A stretch of 64,000 nt of DNA from Flectonema sp. DT1601 (taxonomy: Eukaryota; Euglenozoa; Diplonemea; Diplonemida; Diplonemidae), in the NCBI GenBank assembly GCA_964019425.1, contig OZ025846.1:496001-560000 (forward strand). Direction: 5' to 3'. Numbering within the stretch: the stretch's first letter is position 1; the number at the start of each line of letters is the position of its first letter. Below are positions 21,311 to 31,737 of the stretch, piece by piece. A model generated the notes under the pieces. It was not told the DNA's origin. It saw only the letters and a program-made list of their open reading frames with translations, and searched no databases. The position numbers and the translations under genes are program-made.

Positions 21311-21339
21311 GCAAAGCTCGGGTCACCCAGGAGCTTTGC
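21311..21339. other. Strong hairpin in a GC-rich patch, possible structured RNA or mobile-element remnant
   Basis: GCAAAGCTC (21311-21319) pairs perfectly with GAGCTTTGC (21331-21339) across an 11-nt loop. About 40 bp downstream, GACCTC and GAGGTC arms form a second potential stem (about 21379-21404). The patch 21290-21440 is distinctly less AT-rich than its surroundings. No RNA family was recognised. Confidence 0.3.
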
Positions 21340-22445
21340 TGTTGCTTAGGCACTTGATGGTTCATGACTTCTGCGTGGACCTCCGTAACTTTGAGATGAG
21401 GTCTGACTTGGTGTCACACCTACGAACCGGGAAGGGGGGGGGAAAAAATAATTTTTCGTAATGTATGGAATAGTAATCAACCAAAAAAGCATATCATTTT
21501 TTTGCGATTCCTTTTTAAAGTCCATTTTGTCTTTTTTTGTGTTTTCCCCTCTTCTCTTGGTTCTCTTGGTCTCCTCACTCCTCACATTATCTTAATTGTA
21601 CGCAAAAAAGGAGGACTCACAATTTTTTTTTTTATTTCTTTTTATAAATTTTTATTTATAGCAATCGATCCATCAAATTAGTAAATAAAAAAAAAACAAA
21701 ACGAAAAAAAAAAAAAAAAAGAGAAGAATCAGCAGGCGCGTTTAAGGAGGCTACTCCGCAGTCATCAGTTTTTTTTTTCTTCTTTCCAACTTGTACGATG
21801 CCCAAGAAACGTATTGCGGGTATCTTAGAATAAAAGTTCAGTAGGTTTGGACTTCTTGCTTATTATTATTATTATTATTTTAAATATTTATTTTATTGTC
21901 GAGGGTAAACTGCTATCTGACCTGAGATGGTGGTGTGCTCAATGTGTAGTTTTTTTATTTGGTGGTGACTGCCTGCTTGGGATGTTCTCTGTGCTCGTTT
22001 TGTAATTTTCAATTCTCGTTTCTCCTATTGCATTCCAATATTTACCTTGTTGCATACTATGTAGTCTTTTTAACTGCGGCGTTTGTACTACTTTTGTCTT
22101 GCTTTTCAATGTTGCCCTGATCTCAAGCCCGACAATATTTTTATTTCCAAAAAAAAAAAAACAAAAAAAACACCAACAACAGCAAAAAAAAACAAAAAAA
22201 AAAAAAGAAAAAAAAAAAACCCACATATATTTTTTACTCGCCAATACATAACAGATTAGGCACTGACAGTATGAACTTTACATTTATTTTTCTTTCTTTT
22301 TTTTTTTTGGTTTTTTTTTTTCCCCTTCTATTTTTTTCAGGATAATGAAATGTCAGTTGATAGTGAAACCTGTTGATACGCTTAGTAGGACTATTTAGTT
22401 GTTTTAAATTATTGATTTGATTCCACAACCAGACATCTAACCAAA

Positions 22446-23521
22446 ATGAGTGATGATAATGAAGATGTAGAAGCGAAGGTTGAGAAAGGTGCTTTAGCAG
22501 AGGTACCAGACTTAGCGGAAATCCCACTTCCTCCAGGACCTGTTCCAGTCTTACAAGATACCAACACCGGTAACCAGGTAGATAAAAAAAAACAAGAAAT
22601 AGCTGCGGCAACTCCTCCCGCTGGTGATGATTTACTTAAACACCCGGGTCCGTTTCCAAAGAGGCCTAAAGGGGATCCACCTCCAGGTCTACCTCCGCTT
22701 GATATAATGGGATTTATGAGTATGTTACCACCGGGTGTTCCTTTACCCGATGGGTTGTTGCCAGAGATGCCTGAGGAAGAACCACAACCACCAGTTCAAA
22801 TAAATAAAAAGAAACGAAACCGACAAATTGGAAGCTGGATTGAATTCTTTGATGATAATAATAAACCATACTACCAACACGTAGAGACTAAAGAAGTACA
22901 GTGGGAAACACCCAAAGACTTTGGAGGTACTGACTGGGTAGAATACGAAACCGAAGATAAAAGAAAATATTACTTTAACATCTCAACGGGTATCACAGTT
23001 TGGCAAAAGCCAACAGAGATGACCCCTCGTGAAAAGCCTCAATTTATCAAAGAGTTGGAGGCCGCGGAGCAGAAGAGAATGATTGCGGAAAAACAACGTC
23101 AGCGAAAAGCCGATGCACACAACGCTGTTTCAGCAATCGTAGAACTGGAAATTCCTCTGACGGAACAACAAATCAAACAAAATAACAAACGTGAAGCAGA
23201 CCTACGTGAGAAGTTCAGAAAGGAACGTCAAAAGCGCAATGAAAAAGGATCCCTTGACTACCTCCCTGAAGAGCTACGCGCGAGGGAAGAGAAACGACAA
23301 AAACGACGTGTTGCACGAGAAAGGAATGAAAAAAAACAAAATGTTGCACTTCAAGAACAATCAAAGCGCAGGAAGGTAGACGACCTTAAGGTATGTCCAA
23401 CAGGTGGATATCTTTACTACAGATACATCCTAACAATATAAACAATTTAAATATAAAACAGCCTATCGACGTAGACGACTTCGACGGAGACTCTGTTGAG
23501 TGCATTGACCTGTTGGAATAG
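22446..23521 (+). CDS. Double-WW-domain protein, probably splicing-associated
   Basis: Exons are 22446-23390 and 23462-23521. The 71-nt intron has GTATGT and AACAG ends, and the final exon gives PIDVDDFDGDSVECIDLLE. The protein is 334 aa. After an acidic N-terminus and a proline-rich segment (PPPGLPPLDIMGF, PPGVPLPDG), two WW domains follow at residues ~131-161 (WIEFFDDNNKPYYQH...WETP) and ~164-194 (WVEYETEDKRKYYF...WQKP). A highly charged helical region with KRQKRR clusters follows. Tandem closely spaced WW domains with a charged helix are typical of pre-mRNA splicing factors such as Prp40/FBP11/FBP21. The proline-rich stretch could be a self or partner ligand. The exact orthologue is uncertain. 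Confidence 0.8.
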
Positions 23522-23889
23522 CAAGGAATAGTAAACTACCTCCAGCAATGATAAGCTCTCTTCTGTTATTTTATAATGAATCTGCTGAAGTGGAAACTTT
23601 TACTCCGATGGATGTGACCATCGAAATCAAAAAGTTCCTTTTAAAACTGTATCTCTTTTCTATAAAGTTATTATGTCATTTCACTTTGTTTAAGAAAATG
23701 ACGACAATCTCACAAAGTGATTTTGCTAAACACATTTTTTTATTAAGTATTTCTCACATACTTTGATTCAACAGAAAAAAAAAATTCAATGTGGATTTAA
23801 GAGAGCTACTAAAAAAAGCTTATTTCCTTGTCTTCCAATTTTTAAAAAAAACAAAAACAAAACAAAACTTCCATTTCCCTTTTTACAGA
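23522..23889. other. Spacer between WW gene and MLH1
   Basis: No gene is supported. A small 72-codon open frame here is hydrophobic low complexity. The spacer ends ...CCCTTTTTACAG one base before the MLH1 ATG, an acceptor that would leave a 1-nt 5' UTR after splicing. Confidence 0.45.
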
Positions 23890-25863
23890 ATGAACCAGTC
23901 TAATTTAAATAACGCTGGTGGCGTCATAAGAAAACTACCTGAGGATGTTGTGAATAAAATTGCAGCTGGAGAGATTGTACAGAGACCATGTCATGTTGTA
24001 AAAGAATTGTTAGAAAATTCAATTGATGCTGGAGCTTCACAAATAACGGTCATCGCAAGAAACGGAGGACTAAAAATTCAAATAACTGACGACGGTGAAG
24101 GGATTCACAAATCTGATATGAAAATCCTTTGTGAAAGATTCACAACCAGCAAACTACGAACATACGAGGACCTAAACACCATTTCAACATTCGGTTTCAG
24201 AGGTGAAGCCCTCGCATCCATCACATACGTCTCAAGGGTTAGAATAACAACAAGAAAACCTGGGAATGATGTTGCCTATACCGCATCATACCAAAACTCA
24301 AAAATGAGAGAACCAACGCCAGTCGAATCTGCTGGTATTGAAGGGACTACAATCGTAATTGATGACTTGTTTTATAACTTACCAGTTCGTAAAGCGTCAT
24401 TACGATCGAGCTCAACAGAATACACTCGAATAAAGGAAGTCGTACGTAGATATGCGATTAACTACCCGAAAGTTTCTTTCATATGTAGGAAAGATTTTGG
24501 TTCAACACCCGATGTCTTATCGACTTCAAAAGAGTTTTCAAAAGACCAAATAAAAAATTTATTTAATCAGCAACTCGGAGATAACATAATAGAGATAACA
24601 TCTTTAGCAAATCCTGTCTCAGCTGCTACCGTGACTGGTTGTATTAGTGGAATTGATTGGTCAGCAAAGAAATCGTGTACAGCTTACTTCATAAATGGAC
24701 GACTTGTTGACTCCTCTCCAATTCACAAGGCAGTTCAACAAGCGTATTCAAACTATCTTAATAAAGGAAAACATCCATTTGTTTATCTCTCTTTACAAGT
24801 ACCCAGTCATGAGGTAGACGTTAACATCCACCCAACAAAAGCCGAAGTCGCTCTTCTCAGAGAAGAAGCTGTCAGTAACTTAATTCATAATCTGGTGCAG
24901 GAAGCTTTAAGTCGGGCGAAAGAAAAATCAAAACCGTTTCCAACGGTTTCACTAAAACGTCAAAAAACTGATTTTAGCGACTCAAATCAGGAGGGAGGTA
25001 TCATAGTAGATGCCGAAGTTATAGTAGGAAAAGATATTGACCTGTCCTCATCCGTGAAGAAGACTGATTCCAGCACTGCGCGTATTGCGATAAAGACATC
25101 TGAATCGCTGTCACCAAAAGCTGTTGCGTTTGAAACTTTAAAAAGGAAATCACACAGTGGATTGAAATCTGTCTTTGAAAAGTGTCGACTTGTTGGAAGC
25201 CCTGGAAACACATCAGTGATCTTAGAGAGTGGTGAGGGTATTTATATTACTAACTTATCCAGTATTATGCGATCAGTTTCAAGACAAAAACTATTACAAA
25301 CTGAAGTGTTTGACTACAGCATTGTATTTACCAACCCACCACGCATATCAGATCTGTGCTATGCTGCCCTTACTATTCCTGGAGTGTGGGCTCCTGGTGA
25401 TGGTGGTCATGAGGCTATTTGTGCTGCTTTAGTTGATTGCTACTCAAAGCATCATCAAATATTAAAAACATACGGATTGGGTGTTTCTTTTGATGGTAGG
25501 ATTCTATCACTTCCTCGACTTTGGGAATCGTACTGCCCACCAATGGCTAACCTACCTCTCGTAGTTCTAAGGATTGGTAGTGACGTACCTTGGGAACTTG
25601 GTGATAGTTCACCGGAAGTTGCTGCGGCAATCGCTGTTGAAATGGCTGGTTTGTACCCACCAGTTGCTATACCGAACGTGACACCTACTGAGGGTGATTT
25701 ATTACTGAGTCCTTCAAGCGTGTCTGATGTACTTCCTTCTCTCGTTTCATATCTTCAAAAGGACTTCGAACCTCCACCAGAACTCGCAAGTACCGGAACA
25801 GTTGTCCAACTCACAACTGTTAGCACACTCTGTCAAACTTTTGAACGTAGTCATTGTCAGTAA
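23890..25863 (+). CDS. MLH1: DNA mismatch repair protein MLH1 (MutL homologue)
   Basis: The 657-aa ORF starts MNQSNLNNAGGVIRKLPEDVVNKIAAGEIV. GHKL ATPase motifs are intact: ELLENSIDAG (39-48; Glu39 general base, Asn43 metal ligand), TDDGEGI (66-72), FTTSKL (84-89) and STFGFRGEALASI (99-111). The HPTKAEV motif follows the transducer domain. The C-terminal domain ends QTFERSHCQ. Canonical MLH1 ends in FERC, so this protein carries FER but its last cysteine is displaced by two residues and followed by Gln. The start at 23890 is chosen over the longer open frame because of the ATG, the alignment with family N-termini, and the TTTTTACAG acceptor immediately upstream. It is shorter than human MLH1 (756 aa), mainly in the linker. 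It should act with a PMS partner in mismatch repair. Confidence 0.95.
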   Translation: MNQSNLNNAGGVIRKLPEDVVNKIAAGEIVQRPCHVVKELLENSIDAGASQITVIARNGGLKIQITDDGEGIHKSDMKILCERFTTSKLRTYEDLNTISTFGFRGEALASITYVSRVRITTRKPGNDVAYTASYQNSKMREPTPVESAGIEGTTIVIDDLFYNLPVRKASLRSSSTEYTRIKEVVRRYAINYPKVSFICRKDFGSTPDVLSTSKEFSKDQIKNLFNQQLGDNIIEITSLANPVSAATVTGCISGIDWSAKKSCTAYFINGRLVDSSPIHKAVQQAYSNYLNKGKHPFVYLSLQVPSHEVDVNIHPTKAEVALLREEAVSNLIHNLVQEALSRAKEKSKPFPTVSLKRQKTDFSDSNQEGGIIVDAEVIVGKDIDLSSSVKKTDSSTARIAIKTSESLSPKAVAFETLKRKSHSGLKSVFEKCRLVGSPGNTSVILESGEGIYITNLSSIMRSVSRQKLLQTEVFDYSIVFTNPPRISDLCYAALTIPGVWAPGDGGHEAICAALVDCYSKHHQILKTYGLGVSFDGRILSLPRLWESYCPPMANLPLVVLRIGSDVPWELGDSSPEVAAAIAVEMAGLYPPVAIPNVTPTEGDLLLSPSSVSDVLPSLVSYLQKDFEPPPELASTGTVVQLTTVSTLCQTFERSHCQ

Positions 25864-26165
25864 GAATAATATCAACGGCGGGGATCTCATGAACTTAACA
25901 CATCTTCTATAGAACTTTCGGGAACCTTCTTCCCTTTTAGTGCGGCTTTAGCTGTGCATTTAACGTGAAGAGAATGCATTGAAAAAGGTTTATGAGATCC
26001 TTTTTATTATATTTCAACATAGCCTGTCATAGGAATAATAAAATGCGAAAGGGGGGGGACTCCAGGACTCTCTGGTTATGATGTTATATTTTTGTGGTTA
26101 GCTTTCTGATGTTCAAATGGTGATAATTTCATATTATTTCATTCGCTAAAAAAGGTTTTATAAAA
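25864..26165. other. Spacer downstream of MLH1
   Basis: AT-rich spacer with an AATAAA at 26037-26042. No other signal is visible. Confidence 0.4.
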
Positions 26166-27602
26166 ATGTTCCTCAAAGTAATAACATTACCACTATTGGC
26201 TGTAGTCGGATACGCAAAGGTAGTTCCTGTACCAGATGTTCCATATATCACTCCTGATCAACAGTCAGCGATCGATGCTGCAGCGAGTTTGGGAAAAGCA
26301 GCGTCAGCAGAAGGGAGACAGCAGTTGTTGGAACTGATGCAGAGACCGATGTTTAAAACTTATTTAAAACAGATGGCTGACAGACCAGAATTGATAAATA
26401 TGAAACCTGAGGATGTTATAACTAACCTTGGTCTTCAATACCAAGCTAGTGAAGTTGTTCATAATTGGCACCCTTACAATAAGGGAAGCGCAGTACCAGG
26501 ACTTCGAGACATATCCCTCGACACATCAGTACCATACAAAACATTCTTTCAAGGATGGCAACTTGGCAGTCTCGGACTCGCATCCAATAACTCAATTGGC
26601 AAGAGCTCTGTTGATAATTGGTGTGAGATGTCGATTTTCAATTTTCCAAACTTCACAACGCCGTCCCCTGACTATGTCCAAGCATCTACTAGAGTTATCT
26701 ATGGAGCTTTGAATATTAGAAAGCTTAGTACAGGAAATCGAATGTTTGGTCCTATATCGTCAGTGTTTAAGAACTCGAGAATGTTTAATGTTAGTACTAT
26801 TTTTGGTGTCGATTCTGGTATGTACTCTGATGCTTGCGGACCACCATTCATTCCAAAGTTCCTTCCTGGATTTGAATTTAACTGCAGCGCATTTCAACCA
26901 GTTGGAAATTTTGAATATTGGGAACACACTGTACTTGCGAATGTTCTTCTTACAAACATGACCGGAGGATACCGACAGAAGCCTGTTGTTCCGCAATCAT
27001 TGTATCCAGAGTTTAACATGGCATATCTTGTTGCAACCTTTCTGAATGAAGACTACTCAAAGATGAAACCTGTGATCGCAAGCAGAGTGACCGATTACAT
27101 TGAAGCAAACTTAGCTGTAAATGTGCAGTGGAATACTGATATTAAAATGATAATTTTGAGTTTTAGAAGAAATTTATTTGGAACTGGTACAGCTGACACT
27201 CTAAGGCAATGGGCAATATCAAACAACTGGGTAGTTGTATGGGCGAATGACTTCCTTGATGGTGCTGGTGTTCCCGGAAGTACATTATTAGCTGGTGAGG
27301 CTAATCAGAGAATTCTCGATCCTTTTGTTTTATCTCAGATTTCAGCTGGTAGGAACTCAACTTCTGATAAATCATTCCCTGATCTCGTTAAGACATTTGA
27401 TTCACTTTGGGAAGTTGTTAACCAAACTCTACCAAAATTAGCACCTAACGAAGTAGTGGACTTCTACTGGTCAAGTTGGAACACTACTTGGGATGCTTTT
27501 AAGGGAACTGTTTTAGAAGTTCAGCCATTGTCTGGCACATCGTGTGCTAACAATGATTGTGCGGTAGTTCGTGTTATTGATAAGAAGTGCATCTGTGAAT
27601 AA
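26166..27602 (+). CDS. Secreted protein, copy 1 of a mosaic tandem pair
   Basis: The 478-aa ORF starts with a clear signal peptide (MFLKVITLPLLAVVGYAKV). It has many N-glycosylation sequons (NFT, NVS, NCS, NMT, NST, NQT, NTT) and a cysteine-rich end (SCANNDCAVVRVIDKKCIC). No transmembrane segment or lipid anchor is apparent, so it is probably secreted or lumenal. I do not recognise the family. Compared with the copy at 29332, the first 303 nt differ at one site (synonymous, 26426), and the last ~302 nt, ending at GTGAA before the stop, differ at one site. The ~830-nt middle is only about 60% identical in protein. Upstream and downstream flanks are unrelated, so near-identity begins at the ATG and stops at the stop codon. 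Confidence 0.85.
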   Translation: MFLKVITLPLLAVVGYAKVVPVPDVPYITPDQQSAIDAAASLGKAASAEGRQQLLELMQRPMFKTYLKQMADRPELINMKPEDVITNLGLQYQASEVVHNWHPYNKGSAVPGLRDISLDTSVPYKTFFQGWQLGSLGLASNNSIGKSSVDNWCEMSIFNFPNFTTPSPDYVQASTRVIYGALNIRKLSTGNRMFGPISSVFKNSRMFNVSTIFGVDSGMYSDACGPPFIPKFLPGFEFNCSAFQPVGNFEYWEHTVLANVLLTNMTGGYRQKPVVPQSLYPEFNMAYLVATFLNEDYSKMKPVIASRVTDYIEANLAVNVQWNTDIKMIILSFRRNLFGTGTADTLRQWAISNNWVVVWANDFLDGAGVPGSTLLAGEANQRILDPFVLSQISAGRNSTSDKSFPDLVKTFDSLWEVVNQTLPKLAPNEVVDFYWSSWNTTWDAFKGTVLEVQPLSGTSCANNDCAVVRVIDKKCICE

Positions 27603-27700
27603 AAAATATTTTTTTCCACTTTTTCATTATTATGTATTTTAGCATGAAACTGTACTGTTGTTGACGAATCTTAAAAAAACGTGTTTTTTTTTTTTTTTTG

Positions 27701-27840
27701 TACCTACAAACCCATTGTTCGGTAGAAAGAGAATTGTGGCAGCGTAACTACCTATTCCTTTATTAGGATTTTCTACCGGTTGCGCACAAACAAAATAAAA
27801 GTGTGAGTTAGTAAGTAAAAAGTGAAGTTTGCCGATTCTT
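27701..27840 (+). repeat. Family B dispersed repeat, best copy
   Basis: It runs from TACCTACAAACCCATTG to GCCGATTCTT and is followed by a poly-T run. Internal inverted arms CGGTAGAAA/TTTCTACCG enclose TGTGGCAGCGTAA and a TCCT-TTATT-AGGA mini-hairpin. It is highly similar along its full length to the reversed copy at 49581-49726. Confidence 0.8.
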
Positions 27841-28054
27841 TTTTTTTTTTTTTTTTTTATGATGACGCACGGCTTATCAGCGGTGTTTCTTTCCTCTCTT
27901 TTTCTTATTTTTAATCACTTTTTATTAAACCAATGAAAAACTTGTTGAATTCGTTGGTTATTTATTCTTGCGTGAAGATATTTCGTCCAATGCGGCGTCC
28001 ACATACAGTTACTGAATTGCATTGTCGAACATGTTTTTTTTTTTTTTTTTTTTT

Positions 28055-28186
28055 TGCACCGACGAAGTCGGAGAAGAAACTATTCAGATTAAGAGCCGTT
28101 ATTTATTATGTCATGTTATCTATTTCCCTGTGCGCCAGTAAAACTAGCTGCGATCAACAAAATATAAGGCTTATCTGAATGGTTTT
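28055..28186 (+). repeat. Family A MITE-like repeat, full copy
   Basis: It starts TGCACCGACGAAGTCGG after a poly-T run. The inverted ends are AAACTATTCAGATTAAGAGCC and GGCTTATCTGAATGGTTTT. The family core is CTATTTCCCTGTGCG and AGCTGCGATCAACAAAA. Confidence 0.75.
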
Positions 28187-29331
28187 GCTTTCGTTGGCTA
28201 TCTACCCCCTGTCTAACTTCGTCCTTTATCTACCGAAGTCTCTTCGTTGACTTTTTTTCTAACTAAATTACTAAGTGGCGATCGACCACTTTTGAGACTT
28301 GCTTAAAACATCTAAGCGAATTGTTAGTTGTTTGTCACATGATTTAAAAAAAAAAAAAAAAAAAAAACTCTACTGCAGGATAATAATAATGATTTATCTT
28401 TTTTTTTAAAATATTTTTTTAAATATATTTTTTTTTTTAAAATTGTTATAACCTGCCAAATTACGTTAACATCCTTCTATTGAAAGCAAATTAATACCAA
28501 AGTAGTGGTGGGTTCCGATGGGCATTACGAAAATCATTTCTTTTTGAAATAGAAATGTTGGAAAAAAAAGAAAATTGGAATGAAGTCTCAAAGGACTTAA
28601 ACTGATGACCACCATCATAAGAACTGCAACTTCGTATTCCACTGTTTTACTCAATTTAAAAAAAAAAAGAAAAGAAAATCCCTTTGTACTGCACCTAACT
28701 GTTTTTGTTATTTTTGTTTCGTCATGTAATCTACCAGTGAGTAAAATCATTGCAACATCCTTGAGAAGGTCAACACAAAACCTTGTTGTTTTTGTGAATA
28801 TTAATTTAAATTTTTTTTTTTTAAATTAATCTGTACCTTTCAAGACAAAGCTAAGAATGATCACTGGGTTGCATTGCAACATAAGAATAAGATATTTTTT
28901 TTCTAATTTTCGTTTTACAAACTTTCTGATGGAAAGTTTGATTTGTGGTTGATACTATTAACCAAAAGTGGGATATATTAATCCCCTTTTTTATTCTTTT
29001 TTTCTGTACTCCCCCCGAAAAAAAAAACTAACAAAAAAAAAAAAAAAAAATTCCGATATACAATTCACTAGTTAGCGGCTGATCTCAAAAACTCGTAAGC
29101 GAAATTCGTTTACAAAGATACTTTTACTTTTTTTTCGGTTTTAAGTGAGATATTAATTTGAGGAGTTTGAGCTTTGTGAAGGAAGTACTTCGTTGAGGGC
29201 ATAATAAGCTACCTGTGCTTGCATATAGAACCAACTGAAAATGTCATGGTTGGATCAGGTAGTGACGTTGTTTACTTTATTATTTTTTAAAACAGTTCTC
29301 TTATTTTGATCAAAAAAAAAAAAAAAAACAA

Positions 29332-30735
29332 ATGTTCCTCAAAGTAATAACATTACCACTATTGGCTGTAGTCGGATACGCAAAGGTAGTTCCTGTACCA
29401 GATGTTCCATATATCACTCCTGATCAACAGTCAGCGATCGATGCTGCAGCGAGTTTGGGAAAAGCAGCGTCAGCAGAAGGGAGACAGCAGTTGTTGGAAC
29501 TGATGCAGAGACCGATGTTTAAAACTTATTTAAAACAGATGGCTGACAGACCAGAATTGATAAATATGAAACCTGAGGATGTTATAACTAATCTTGGTCT
29601 TCAATACCAAGCTAGTGAAGTTGTTCATAATTGGAATCCCCTTTTTCAAGGAGACATTACCATTAATACAACAGTTCCTTACAAAACATTCTTTCAACGA
29701 TGGCAACTATCAAGTCTTGGTCTTTCTCCTAATACTTCAATTCCACCAAATGACTTTGAGAACTGGGTTCAGGTTAGTATATTTAAACTTACGAACTTCA
29801 CTACCACGTATCCCAATTTCCAGCAATCTTCAAGCAGGTTGATTTATGGAGCCATGAATGTAAGAAAGTTGAGTACAGGAAACCCAGGCTTTGGAAGCGT
29901 CTGCTCTGTATTTAAGAATTCACGTATTAAGAAAGCCAGTACCATATTCGCTACCGATTCTGGTTTGTACGCTAATAGCTGTGCGCCAGATTATATTCAC
30001 CATTTCATGCCTAGTTTCTTGCTTAATTGCAGTGGATTTCAACCTGTTGGAAATTTCGACTTCTGGGAACACACCCTTCTTGGAAATATTTTAATTTACA
30101 ATCAAACGTCTTCTCCGTATGCCCAAGGTGCTGTTCCTCAGTCGCAGTACCCTGAATTCAATATGGCTTATATGGTTGCAACTTTTCTCAATGAAGATTA
30201 CTCGAAAATGCCTCCAATTATAAACCGCTTGTCGGATTTTATTGAAGCGAATTTCGCTGCTAATGTCCAATGGGATACTGATTTGAAAATGATAATTTTA
30301 AAATTTCGAGAAAACCTTTTCGGTAGTGAAACTGCTCTCACTTTGAGAGGGTGGGCTATCTCGAATGACTGGGTTGTTGTGTGGGCCAATGATGATATGC
30401 CAGGCTTCATGTCTCTTGAAACGTACAAGGCTAATCAGAGATTTCTCGATCCTTTTGTTTTATCTCAGATTTCAGCTGGTAGGAACTCAACTTCTGATAA
30501 ATCATTCCCTGATCTCGTTAAGACATTTGATTCACTTTGGGAAGTTGTTAACCAAACTCTACCAAAATTAGCACCTAACGAAGTAGTGGACTTCTACTGG
30601 TCAAGTTGGAACACTACTTGGGATGCTTTTAAGGGAACTGTTTTAGAAGTTCAGCCATTGTCTGGCACATCGTGTGCTAACAATGATTGTGCGGTAGTTC
30701 GTGTTATTGATAAGAAGTGCATCTGTGAACAGTAG
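29332..30735 (+). CDS. Secreted protein, copy 2 of the mosaic tandem pair
   Basis: The 467-aa ORF has the same signal peptide and the same first ~101 residues as the copy at 26166, and the same last ~100 residues plus one extra Gln (CICEQ). The middle aligns throughout (for example VPYKTFFQ.WQL.SLGL, IRKLSTGN/VRKLSTGN, FQPVGNF, VATFLNEDYSKM, MIIL.FR.NLFG) but is heavily substituted, including synonymous sites, with several small indels. Conserved cysteines and sequons suggest both copies fold alike. Function unknown. The pattern implies recent homogenisation or replacement of both ends, or a cassette-like exchange of the middle. Confidence 0.85.
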   Translation: MFLKVITLPLLAVVGYAKVVPVPDVPYITPDQQSAIDAAASLGKAASAEGRQQLLELMQRPMFKTYLKQMADRPELINMKPEDVITNLGLQYQASEVVHNWNPLFQGDITINTTVPYKTFFQRWQLSSLGLSPNTSIPPNDFENWVQVSIFKLTNFTTTYPNFQQSSSRLIYGAMNVRKLSTGNPGFGSVCSVFKNSRIKKASTIFATDSGLYANSCAPDYIHHFMPSFLLNCSGFQPVGNFDFWEHTLLGNILIYNQTSSPYAQGAVPQSQYPEFNMAYMVATFLNEDYSKMPPIINRLSDFIEANFAANVQWDTDLKMIILKFRENLFGSETALTLRGWAISNDWVVVWANDDMPGFMSLETYKANQRFLDPFVLSQISAGRNSTSDKSFPDLVKTFDSLWEVVNQTLPKLAPNEVVDFYWSSWNTTWDAFKGTVLEVQPLSGTSCANNDCAVVRVIDKKCICEQ

Positions 30736-30790
30736 CATAGTGGTGTTTAGATCCTTGTAGCAGTCTTTAGTATTTTTTGTGATCTATCAC

Positions 30791-31084
30791 AATGCAGTCT
30801 GACCTCCTCCTCCTCGCTGCTGATTTTTTCTGTTGGTTGCACATGAAGGTTTATCAATCCTCGGGGGAAGAATTCAACGCTTCCATCCAAACCTGAAGCG
30901 GTCTGATGAAGTACACACTCTCACTGACATAGAGGAAATACATACCAATCTTGATTGGGTATGGATGTACTGCTATCCTGACTATCTTAACAACGATACA
31001 AGCATGAAAAAGCTCCTCGACAAAATCCAGGACTCCCAATACAGCCGTATCGATGCGGCGTGGTTTAACAGACAAGTTCGATAA
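30791..31084 (+). pseudogene. Small gene or gene fragment with a frame break
   Basis: An open frame at about 30828-31084 has normal protein composition (GGRIQRFHPNLKRSDEV; LDWVWMYCYPDYLNND; SRIDAAWFNRQVR-stop) but no ATG in frame. An ATG at 30791 opens another frame (MQSDLLLLAADFF...) that overlaps it. The two would join only by a shift near the T6 run at about 30820-30825. It is either a decayed small gene, a missed splice, or a sequencing indel in a homopolymer. No family was recognised. Confidence 0.35.
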
Positions 31085-31463
31085 CTCTCCTTTAGTTATA
31101 TACAACATTATCAAAAAAATAAAATAAGGAAAAATTCTATCCCTTACAGAATCTAAACGCCCCGCCCCCAGAGTATTTGATTTTATATACTTTATTTTCT
31201 TTTTATTTTTATTTATTCATTTATTTGTTTTCTTTTCTCTTTAGTTATCCTCATATCACTTCCTGACAACTATCGGACAAGGTGGAAAGCTGACAATAGG
31301 CATACTGTGTTCATTATGCCCCGTCAGCCGAAGCTATAATAAAACAATCCTAATAAGATTGGGTCTAATTACGTTGCTGTTGCCTCGTAGCTCTAGGGAG
31401 TTAACCCGATGCTCCCTAGTTTGCTGTATCAGCGATGCACAGTACGCAATGTATTGGACTTCC

Positions 31464-31496
<33 letters not shown>

Positions 31497-31737
31497 AATC
31501 AAAGCTCTCTCCACTTAACGACAGTCTCGGTGATGTCAAATTATTAATGAAAGTCGGGTTTAAAAAGAACCCCAACTATTTCATTAAAAAATCGAGTCAG
31601 AATTGAAATATCGATCTCCACCGGGTTCGATTCAACAACTCGAAAATTTCATCCGCAAGAGTCTCTCAAATCTCAAATCATATATGGATTCGTAGTCTTA
31701 TTTATATTCTATTTTTTTCTATACAGCCATACTTGGC
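31085..31737. other. Spacer with a tetranucleotide microsatellite
   Basis: An (ATCT)n microsatellite lies at about 31464-31496. The spacer ends with TTTTTTTCTATACAG at about 31716-31727, a good acceptor 10 nt before the next start codon. Confidence 0.55.

Larger units (their letters stand above)
19443..22445. other. 3-kb gene-free stretch with two family-A repeats and a hairpin region
   Basis: It contains many poly-A/T runs (for example 19457-19489, 20859-20887), family-A copies listed separately, and a GC-richer structured patch at about 21290-21440. No gene was supported on either strand. The T-rich sequence ending ...TTTTTTTCAG at about 22331-22340 is a candidate acceptor for the next gene. 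Confidence 0.45.
27603..29331. other. Spacer between the tandem paralogues, with one family-A and one family-B repeat
   Basis: It contains poly-T/A runs, a B repeat at 27701-27840 and an A repeat at 28055-28186. The rest is AT-rich with no supported gene. Confidence 0.5.

Noticed and set aside
26166-30735. Phospholipase B-like assignment for the secreted pair
   Set aside because: General size, signal peptide and glycosylation fit, but the conserved nucleophile region and other family motifs are not visible, so no function is claimed.
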